NCBI RefSeq assembly: GCF_008274625.1
Contig: NZ_VTRU01000001.1
Location: forward strand, 682,001 to 746,000
DNA: 64,000 nucleotides
From: Chryseobacterium panacisoli
GTDB lineage: Bacteria > Bacteroidota > Bacteroidia > Flavobacteriales > Weeksellaceae
Direction: 5' to 3'
The position numbers and the translations under genes were made by a program. Positions 57,912-64,000 of the stretch are shown one piece after another (the first letter of the stretch is position 1; each line of letters starts with the position of its first letter). The notes beneath the pieces were generated by a model, which was not told the origin of the DNA, did no database searches, and worked only from the letters and a program-made list of their open reading frames with translations.

Positions 57912-59933
57912 TTATTTAAATTTCTTCTTAAAACTAAATTTAAGCCTGTTCATCAGCCCCGGTTCTATGATGTCAATTCCAATTCCGAAATTGCTGTCTG
58001 CAATTGTATGATGGTCTGTCCTGAACTTTTCAAACTCACTTTGCGGAATTTCAAGATTGATCAGAGGATTGTATTCAATGAATACACTTGCTCCGTTCTT
58101 ACTTACTTTTTTACGGCTTTTATAGTCAAAATACGGGTTGGCAATGGTACTTTCCTGAATGGTATATTTTTCTTCTGTATCAATTTTATGGTCGGTATGC
58201 AGATTGATCTCATATTTCTCACTGTCGAAATTATGCCAGAAAGGCAAATCTTTATGCATAAAATCTCTTGCACCTGCCTTCACTACATTCCGGTCAAAAT
58301 ACATCAGAAAACGGTTGTTCTGCGGATCTACAAAATATGGATTCTCAATAACAGCGGTATATTGAATCTTTACTTCATTCAGTCTTTTATCATCACTTAC
58401 CACATCAATAGCAGCATCTTTGAATACATTTCTGACATCTGTACCATTTCTGTCCCCTGAATAATTAAGTGCATAGAAAAGGAAGCTGTTCCAGCTGTCT
58501 ATGATCTCTCTTTTGTTGGTGCTTTTAAAATACCTTCTCATGGCATTGGCTCTGTTCCCTTTATAGGTAGTTGACAGTGTAAGTTTTCCGGTATTGCCCT
58601 GAGCATTCAGATCTACTCTTTCATCAATACAGAAATAAGGGAACTTGTAAGATTTTCTTACCTGCAGTTCCTGGTCTTTTTTCACTTCCAGATAATGCAT
58701 AAAATACATGAATCCTCTGTTTTCAATGAGTCCGAATTCATCACGGACAGTAGCATCAATGAAATATTCCCCGCCTTTATAATTCACTTTTACAACAACA
58801 TGATTGAAGCTTAACAGTGACGGAAGGTAATATTTGATATAATAATCTGTATTGAAATTCACCAGTACAACAGAAGCATCCACGCCAATATAATCAAGGA
58901 TCACTTTTAATAAAACTGATTTCGCTTTACAGTCTCCCTGCTTATTTTCATAAGTTACAGACGGTGCCTGCGGCTTATGCCCATTCATTTCATCAGCATT
59001 GAAGATATAGTAGATATGATTCTGAACATATTCTATGGCAAACTGAAGCTTTTCATCCTGATCAGCAATTGCATCCAGCTTTTCAATCAGGCTCGGAGCA
59101 AAATCCTTCAGGGAAGAGCTATTGAAAATCTCATCATAAAGAGGAACAATATAATTGGAAAGATCTTTCCAGCTGCTTTGTGTAGCAAAGTCCACATAAG
59201 GGAAAATTTCTCTTCCGGAATCTACAGGGTTTATATAATTCTGCTCTTCTATCACAAACCTTTCTCCTTTTTTCAGATGATTCGTTTCCGGTTCCAGAAC
59301 ATTTCCCTGCTCGTCTCTGAAAAATGTCTTTTTATAGGCAATCATCTGCTCACGTTCGTTGATAAAAGTAAATTTAAAACTGCCATATGCCCAGTAATTA
59401 TCCGGACTTACCCATACATATTTTGAGAATTCCTTTCTTAAGAAATCACGCTCTGTAAATGCTTTAATCCTTGAGTCTTCTAAAATCAGTACATCATACA
59501 GTCTAAGATCTTTAATCGTAATATTGATCTTTTTATTACTACTCAAAACTCCCCCGCTGCTTTGATTTTCACTGTCAAGCACTTTAATATTCGTATCCGG
59601 GATTTTATCTATCAGTACCCCGTCTCTCAAAACACTGATCCTGTGAATCTGATAAACTTCATTTTCCTCCACAATGACATCGGACACGGACGCCCGCTCC
59701 AGATTTCCCGGTTCATTCAGGGTATAGGCCATACAGACATATTCACTGTTTTCCGTATTGCTGGTATAATATTTTTTGTCTAAAAAGTAGCAGTAGTCAC
59801 GGCCTTCATCAATTTGTTTTCTGGCAAATTCGGAGTCCTTGATTCTGTTTTTTATTTCCTCATCCCCGATATTTCCTGCCCACATTTCAGGTTTTTGAAT
59901 CCTGTAATTTTCAACTTGCATTTGATTTTCCAT
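57912..59933 (-). CDS. DUF3857 and transglutaminase-domain protein, 673 aa
   Basis: Residues ~60-230 form the DUF3857 domain; a papain-like transglutaminase core follows. The triad is visible: Cys in NKQGDCKAKSVLLKVIL (~334), His in SFNHVVVKV (~378) and Asp in YFIDATVRDEFG (~393). The C-terminal ~200 residues are beta-rich and not assigned. There is no signal peptide at the annotated start (MENQMQVENYRIQKPEM), which is unusual, because most family members are exported. Activity may be peptidase-like rather than cross-linking. Confidence 0.85.
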   Translation of the reverse strand: MENQMQVENYRIQKPEMWAGNIGDEEIKNRIKDSEFARKQIDEGRDYCYFLDKKYYTSNTENSEYVCMAYTLNEPGNLERASVSDVIVEENEVYQIHRISVLRDGVLIDKIPDTNIKVLDSENQSSGGVLSSNKKINITIKDLRLYDVLILEDSRIKAFTERDFLRKEFSKYVWVSPDNYWAYGSFKFTFINEREQMIAYKKTFFRDEQGNVLEPETNHLKKGERFVIEEQNYINPVDSGREIFPYVDFATQSSWKDLSNYIVPLYDEIFNSSSLKDFAPSLIEKLDAIADQDEKLQFAIEYVQNHIYYIFNADEMNGHKPQAPSVTYENKQGDCKAKSVLLKVILDYIGVDASVVLVNFNTDYYIKYYLPSLLSFNHVVVKVNYKGGEYFIDATVRDEFGLIENRGFMYFMHYLEVKKDQELQVRKSYKFPYFCIDERVDLNAQGNTGKLTLSTTYKGNRANAMRRYFKSTNKREIIDSWNSFLFYALNYSGDRNGTDVRNVFKDAAIDVVSDDKRLNEVKIQYTAVIENPYFVDPQNNRFLMYFDRNVVKAGARDFMHKDLPFWHNFDSEKYEINLHTDHKIDTEEKYTIQESTIANPYFDYKSRKKVSKNGASVFIEYNPLINLEIPQSEFEKFRTDHHTIADSNFGIGIDIIEPGLMNRLKFSFKKKFK

Positions 59934-60081
59934 ATTTATTATAAGAATTATGTTTTGTGGTTAGTGCTTAAGAACTTCAAATTAAATGATTAAAAAAATA
60001 AAAAGCAATAGCAGAAGTACTACAAATTCCGGAAAGGCAAGTTCGGCATGGTAATTGCGAAGTATGGGGAAAATCAAGTTT

Positions 60082-60429
60082 ATGAAAAGTATAGCAACAA
60101 TTCTAAAAGGGGCAGTGCCTGCATTAGCATTATTCGCAATGACGCAATGTACAACCACAGCCAACACATCCGCAGGTAATGAAGCAACCCTCATTGTAGG
60201 GCCACAGACAGCAGACTGTACAGGTGTAGCTCCTATGAAATGTCTGCAGGTAAAAGAAAACGCTTCCGGAGACTGGACCAATTTTTACAGCAATATCGAA
60301 GGATTTACTTATGAGCCGGGTTATGAATATGTTTTAAAGGTAAAAACAGAAAAAATTGCCAATCCGCCAGCTGACGGATCATCCATAAAATACACTTTGG
60401 TAAAACAGGTTTCTAAAACGAAAAAATAA
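60082..60429 (+). CDS. DUF4377-like lipoprotein, 115 aa
   Basis: ATG at 60082 (MKSIATILKGAVPALALFAM) places the lipobox MTQC at about residue 23; upstream starts at 60055 and 60064 would add hydrophilic residues ahead of the signal. The mature part matches DUF4377: GPQTADCTGVAPMKCLQVKE, FYSNIEGFTYEPGYEYVLKV. Two internal cysteines (DCTG, KCLQ) probably form a disulfide. Function unknown; in related proteins the domain often accompanies META domains. Own terminator follows. Confidence 0.85.
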   Translation: MKSIATILKGAVPALALFAMTQCTTTANTSAGNEATLIVGPQTADCTGVAPMKCLQVKENASGDWTNFYSNIEGFTYEPGYEYVLKVKTEKIANPPADGSSIKYTLVKQVSKTKK

Positions 60430-60430
60430 T

Positions 60431-60464
60431 AAAAAAGCTTCTGAAAATTTCAGAAGCTTTTTTT
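60431..60464 (+). terminator. terminator of the DUF4377 gene
   Basis: AAAAAAGCTTCTGAAA pairs with TTTCAGAAGCTTTTTT around one central base, an almost perfectly palindromic 16-bp stem, two bases after the stop codon. Confidence 0.92.
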
Positions 60465-60570
60465 ATTGTATGCAAGAAGTTGAAAGAATGAAGACCGAAG
60501 TTATCTTTGACAATTAAGGAAAACTCTCCAATGGTTCACCTTTCAGTATTCATAGCCCTTTTTCCTTATT

Positions 60571-61509
60571 CTAAAATCCAGACTCTTTTTGAGGAGGATC
60601 CGGATATTTCCCTTTAGCGGCCTCTCCTACTGTATTTGCAGTAGTCATAGCTACTACAAGATCATTCAGCATGCTGCTGGCTGCTGTAGGTGAATTGGGA
60701 AGAAGAACCAGATTGCTTCTGTTACTGGCTCCTATGGAATGCAATGTATCATAATGCTGTGTCACAACAATAAGTGCTGATGCTTCGTGTGAATTGATTT
60801 CTACATTATTCAGCATTCTTACAGACTCTTCAAGTCCTTTTGCAATTTCTCTTCTCTGATCGGCAATCCCCTGCCCCTGCAGTTTTTTAGATTCTGCTTC
60901 TGCTTTGGCAACAGCTACAATCCTGATTCTTTGTGCTTCAGATTCATATTCTGCAGCTGTTTTTTCTCTTTCCGCCGCGTTGATTCTGTTCATCGCATGT
61001 TTTACCTGTTCATCCGGATCAATATCGGTAACCAGAGCTTTAATAATATCATATCCATAACTGTTCATAGCCTCCTGAAGCTCGCCTTTCACTGCAATCG
61101 CCACATCATCTTTTCTTACAAAAACATCATCCAGTTTCAATTTCGGAACCTCAGCTCTTACGACATCAAAAACAAATGAAGTAATTTGATTTTCAGGATT
61201 TTCCAAACGATAATATGCATCTCCTACCTGACTTCTGATCACCTGGTACTGGACAGAAATTTTCATTTTGATAAAAACGTTATCTAATGTTTTCGTATCA
61301 ATCATTACATCCAGCTGCTGAATTCTAAGGTTCAGTCTTTTAGCAATCTGATCTATGATTGGCAGTTTAAGATGAAGTCCGGAATGCTTTACAGCCCGGA
61401 ATTTTCCAAATCGTTCAATAATCGCTGCTGTTTCCTGCTTAACTACAAAGAATGAAGCGAATAAAATGATAAGCCCAAAGAAAATAACGGGCGCTAAATA
61501 TATTCCCAT
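60571..61509 (-). CDS. SPFH/band 7 (stomatin-like) membrane protein
   Basis: One N-terminal membrane helix (LAPVIFFGLIILFASFFVVK) then the band 7 domain: ETAAIIERFGKFRAVKHSGL, LKLPIIDQIAKRLNLRIQ and the conserved VRAEVPKLKLDDVFVRKDDV. The C-terminal part is a long Ala/Glu-rich helix (ERVKHAMNRI-type region, NAAEREKTAAEYESEAQRIR) typical of stomatin/QmcA. Length 312 is normal. Probably organises membrane microdomains or proteases; NfeD, the common partner, is not beside it. Confidence 0.9.
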   Translation of the reverse strand: MGIYLAPVIFFGLIILFASFFVVKQETAAIIERFGKFRAVKHSGLHLKLPIIDQIAKRLNLRIQQLDVMIDTKTLDNVFIKMKISVQYQVIRSQVGDAYYRLENPENQITSFVFDVVRAEVPKLKLDDVFVRKDDVAIAVKGELQEAMNSYGYDIIKALVTDIDPDEQVKHAMNRINAAEREKTAAEYESEAQRIRIVAVAKAEAESKKLQGQGIADQRREIAKGLEESVRMLNNVEINSHEASALIVVTQHYDTLHSIGASNRSNLVLLPNSPTAASSMLNDLVVAMTTANTVGEAAKGKYPDPPQKESGF

Positions 61510-61678
61510 AGTTTTTAATTTTTTAATAGGTCGTAATAAATTATGTTTTGTTAAACATTTTTATTGGTATTTGTTTAAATATATGAAAAATAAATATAAG
61601 ATTTAATACATTTTAGCCTAATCATCAGGCACAATAATTATTGATTATTTTTTAAATTAAAATTATCCTGAAAAAACT

Positions 61679-61686
61679 TACTTTTG
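61679..61686 (+). promoter_or_regulatory. candidate -7 element of the Crp-like gene
   Basis: TACTTTTG matches TAnnTTTG and lies 18 bases before the ATG at 61704. Confidence 0.4.
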
Positions 61687-61703
61687 AATATTCATTGCAC
61701 ATC

Positions 61704-62276
61704 ATGATCAATTCTAAAGAAATATTAAAGGATCACATCTCAAAATTCACTTCTCTTACTGAAGAACAACTTAACTATGTTTTTGAACATTTTAATCTGA
61801 TTACTTTAAAAAAAGGGCAAAGCCTGATCTCGGAAGGTGACCCCGTCAATCATGAATATTTTGTTCTCGAAGGCTGTCTGAAAGCATTCTATCTTAATGA
61901 CAGCATGAAAATGTTTATCCTTCAGTTTGCTATGCCTACCTGGTGGGTGACCGATTTTGATGCGCTTTACAGTAAAACAAGGGCTACTATTAATGTAGAC
62001 TGTATCACCAACGCGACGATCCTGTCTATTTCCAACGAAGACAGAGAAAAAATCTGCAATGAAATTCATGAGGTTGAACATTTTTTCAGATGGAGAACCA
62101 ACAAAGGCTATGTTGCCGCGCAGAAACGTCTGCTTTCTTTCATGAATAATGATGCTAAATTCCGGTATGAGGAACTTTTAGCTATGTACCCCCAATTGTA
62201 CAATCTGGTTCCGAAACATCTCATCGCTTCTTATCTTGGAGTAACCAGAGAAACTCTGAGCAGGCTTCATCAATAA
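61704..62276 (+). CDS. Crp/Fnr-family transcriptional regulator
   Basis: A 190-residue protein with an N-terminal cyclic-nucleotide-binding-like beta roll (~25-125: LKKGQSLISEGDPVNHEYFV, LEGCLKAFY) and a C-terminal short winged-helix part ending LIASYLGVTRETLSRLHQ, the Crp-type recognition helix. The cAMP-contacting Arg/Ser pair is not conserved, as usual in Bacteroidota members, so the effector is unknown. ATG at 61704 (MINSKEILKD) is preferred to TTG at 61695. It is in front of the YceI/tautomerase/SDR genes and may control them. Confidence 0.88.
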   Translation: MINSKEILKDHISKFTSLTEEQLNYVFEHFNLITLKKGQSLISEGDPVNHEYFVLEGCLKAFYLNDSMKMFILQFAMPTWWVTDFDALYSKTRATINVDCITNATILSISNEDREKICNEIHEVEHFFRWRTNKGYVAAQKRLLSFMNNDAKFRYEELLAMYPQLYNLVPKHLIASYLGVTRETLSRLHQ

Positions 62277-62382
62277 CCAATATCTTACATCCGTTTACCC
62301 TCTCTTCTATTTTGTGAGGTACATCACGTAACTTTTTCTTTCTATCGGCTGAACTTTGTGTCATTAATTAAACCCAATAAAA

Positions 62383-62916
62383 ATGGACACAAAAAATTTC
62401 AAAGTCAATAATGAAAAGAGTACGATCGACTGGATCGGAAGAAAAATAACCGGAGCCCACAACGGAACAATCGGTGTAAAAGAGGGAAATTTCAGATTTG
62501 AAGATGGAAAACCGGTATATGGAAAATTAGTCATTGATACCCGCACCATCAAAATCCTTGATATCGAGGATGCTGAAACCAATGCACAGTTTGCAGGCCA
62601 TCTGAGTTCTGATGATTTCTTTAATTCTGATCAGTTTCCTGAAGCTTTTTTTGAAATCACTCATGCTGAACCTGGTGATCATAATCTGTATTACGTAACC
62701 GGAGATCTCACCATAAAAGGTATTACTCATCCTGTCAACACAAGCCTGCAGGTTTCAACAACGGACAATACGGCTGCTTTAGATGCTAAAGTTGTAGTCG
62801 ACAGAACGAAATTCAATATAAAATTCAGATCCGCCAATTTTTTTACCAATCTTGGTGATACACTGATCTACAACAATTTTGATCTCAATATTCATCTTGT
62901 TGCAGAAGCTTACTAA
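62383..62916 (+). CDS. YceI-family protein, cytoplasmic form
   Basis: The 177-residue lipocalin-like YceI barrel: STIDWIGRKITGAHNGTIGV, GKLVIDTRTIKILDIEDAET, HLSSDDFFNSDQFPEAFFEI and YVTGDLTIKGITHPVN are all family motifs. YceI barrels bind isoprenoid or amphiphilic ligands. No signal peptide is present, unlike the exported E. coli protein. First of three plus-strand genes spaced 28 and 7 bases apart. Confidence 0.93.
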   Translation: MDTKNFKVNNEKSTIDWIGRKITGAHNGTIGVKEGNFRFEDGKPVYGKLVIDTRTIKILDIEDAETNAQFAGHLSSDDFFNSDQFPEAFFEITHAEPGDHNLYYVTGDLTIKGITHPVNTSLQVSTTDNTAALDAKVVVDRTKFNIKFRSANFFTNLGDTLIYNNFDLNIHLVAEAY

Positions 62917-62944
62917 CATCAATTAACCTTAAAAATTTACCATC

Positions 62945-63163
62945 ATGCCATTTATAAAAGTAGATGTGCTTCGCGAAGATCTTAACCGCGAAACAAAACA
63001 ACAATTAATCAGAAAAATAAGTGAAGCTGTAACTTCAGTTTTGAATAAAGATCCTCATTTAACCCATATTGTGATCAACGAAATCGAAGATGATAACTGG
63101 GGATATGCCGGAGAACAGGTTTCACTATTAAAGGAACAAGGATTTTCAACAGAAAAAAAATAA
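62945..63163 (+). CDS. 4-oxalocrotonate tautomerase-family protein
   Basis: The 72-residue protein begins MPFIKVDVLREDLNRETKQQ; after Met removal Pro1 is the catalytic base of the family. The rest matches the beta-alpha-beta tautomerase fold (LIRKISEAVTSVLNKDPHLT, HIVINEIEDDNWGYAGEQVS), though Arg11/Arg39 equivalents are only partly present. It probably isomerises an enol/keto substrate. It lies between the YceI and SDR genes (28 and 7 bases away), a combination common in related genomes. Confidence 0.9.
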   Translation: MPFIKVDVLREDLNRETKQQLIRKISEAVTSVLNKDPHLTHIVINEIEDDNWGYAGEQVSLLKEQGFSTEKK

Positions 63164-63170
63164 GCATACA

Positions 63171-63905
63171 ATGAAAAAGCAAACCGTAATCGTAACAGGA
63201 GCCTCTTCAGGAATAGGATTGGAAACAGCCCGTTATTTCTTAGACAGAGGTGATCATGTAATTATCAATTCACAAACAGCATCTAAATTAGAGGAAGTTT
63301 ACAATGAACTGGGAGCCGGCGAAAATCTGGCGATGGTTGCCGGAAATGTATCCGAGAAAGCAACAGGAGAAGCTTTGGTAAAGACAGCACTTGAAAGGTT
63401 CGGATCAATTGATGTTCTGGTCAACAATGCCGGAATTTACGAGAACAAACCCTTCCTGGATGTTACCGAAGAGTATCTGGACCGTTTTTTAACAACGAAT
63501 TTAAAAGGAACATTCTTTACAACACAGGCTGTAATCCCTCAAATGATCAAACAAAAAGACGGGGTGGTGATCAATGTAGGAACGCCACTGGTATATCATG
63601 CCATTGCGCAATCTCCCTCAACAGCACCTATTTCAAGCAAAGGAGCGATCCATGCCCTGACATTGCAGCTGGCTGCAGAGTTTGGAAAAGATAATATCAG
63701 GGTTAATACCATTGCTCCGGGATTGATCAGAACTCCGATGCATGGTGCTGATCTTGATAACAATGCCGGAATGCACCTCATCAACCGTATTGGAGAGCCG
63801 GAAGAAGTAGCTCAGATGATTCATGCGATTGCTAAAAACAAATTAATTTCCGGAGCCATCATCAATGTTGACGGGGGAATGGGTGCCGGACATCATTTAT
63901 CATGA
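63171..63905 (+). CDS. short-chain dehydrogenase-like protein lacking the catalytic tyrosine
   Basis: A 244-residue SDR fold: cofactor motif TGASSGIGLETARYFL, NNAG, and the C-terminal region NIRVNTIAPGLIRTP and GAIINVDGGMGAGH. The catalytic region is altered: the YxxxK motif reads PISSK (Tyr replaced by Pro, Lys kept), and the serine position region is NVGTPLVYHAI. It may bind NAD(P)H without classical dehydrogenase chemistry, or use a different proton donor. Last complete gene of the YceI/tautomerase/SDR unit; the next gene's ATG overlaps its stop by four bases. Confidence 0.85.
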   Translation: MKKQTVIVTGASSGIGLETARYFLDRGDHVIINSQTASKLEEVYNELGAGENLAMVAGNVSEKATGEALVKTALERFGSIDVLVNNAGIYENKPFLDVTEEYLDRFLTTNLKGTFFTTQAVIPQMIKQKDGVVINVGTPLVYHAIAQSPSTAPISSKGAIHALTLQLAAEFGKDNIRVNTIAPGLIRTPMHGADLDNNAGMHLINRIGEPEEVAQMIHAIAKNKLISGAIINVDGGMGAGHHLS

Positions 63906-64000
63906 AACTATCATTAATTATAGCATGGCTGCTCAGTTTTCCATTGAGCGGCCATGCACAAAATGTAAAGAATATGAAAACCAACCCAACATCAGAAACT
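63902..64000 (+). CDS. exported protein, partial (runs off the right edge)
   Basis: ATGA overlap with the SDR stop. The visible 33 codons start MKLSLIIAWLLSFPLSGHAQ, a clear signal peptide, then NVKNMKTNPTSET. Too short to assign. The coupling suggests it works with the YceI/tautomerase/SDR unit. Confidence 0.6.
   Translation, partial: MKLSLIIAWLLSFPLSGHAQNVKNMKTNPTSET

Noticed and set aside
1..64000. CRISPR arrays, prophage, integrase or IS elements
   Set aside because: No regularly spaced direct repeats, no structural phage genes, no integrase and no terminal inverted repeats with a transposase were seen.

Overview
The window looks like a chromosomal segment of a Chryseobacterium-like member of the Flavobacteriia (Bacteroidota). 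The signs are low-GC coding sequence with very AT-rich spacers, promoters with the Bacteroidota -7 element TAnnTTTG, two type IX secretion sorting domains (type A and type B), N-termini ending in 'AQ'/'SQ' signal peptides, and small proteins starting MKNLKKLSRNELK. This is inference from sequence only. No integrase, IS element, phage module or CRISPR array was seen.

Layout. 1-3.2 kb: oxidative pentose-phosphate operon on the minus strand (gnd, zwf, pgl, the last cut by the window edge). 3.5-4.8 kb: a small unknown protein and a LuxR-type regulator. 5.5-13.4 kb: two large secreted surface proteins (fibronectin III/GEVEDY protein with type A sorting domain; IgGFc-binding-like protein with type B sorting domain) and a small exported protein. 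13.6-17.6 kb: TPR-membrane-HTH regulator, two small 'transposase-like' HTH proteins and an exported tail-fibre-like protein, with a repeat-rich divergent spacer. 17.9-21.5 kb: TetR/SDR pair with matching palindromic operators, epoxide-hydrolase-like enzyme, OsmC/Ohr protein. 21.9-25.7 kb: two exported ferritin-like proteins, a fasciclin protein, and an ECF sigma/anti-sigma pair. 25.8-29.2 kb: POTRA/outer-membrane barrel protein and small or exported unknowns.

29.5-34.1 kb is a striking tandem array on the minus strand of four complete class I terpene synthases plus a fifth, broken copy. The broken copy is a chimera of two of its neighbours joined at a 7-bp microhomology. 34.5-36.7 kb: exported PDZ-like protein and DUF5675 protein. 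37.2 kb: a bacteriocin-like leader peptide gene. 37.8-44.6 kb: an AraC regulator followed by what reads as a very divergent chaperone-usher-type fibre locus (two subunit-like proteins, PapD-like chaperone, two-domain tip-like protein, 932-aa outer-membrane usher-like barrel). These two loci are the best candidates for undescribed biology.

44.7-64 kb: a small protein, tRNA-Arg, prolyl-aminopeptidase-like hydrolase, TPR/lipoprotein/barrel operon, S15 peptidase, APC permease, Mpo1-like protein, small membrane and lipoprotein genes, DUF3857-transglutaminase protein, SPFH protein, and at the right edge a Crp-like regulator followed by an apparent YceI/tautomerase/atypical SDR operon running out of the window.
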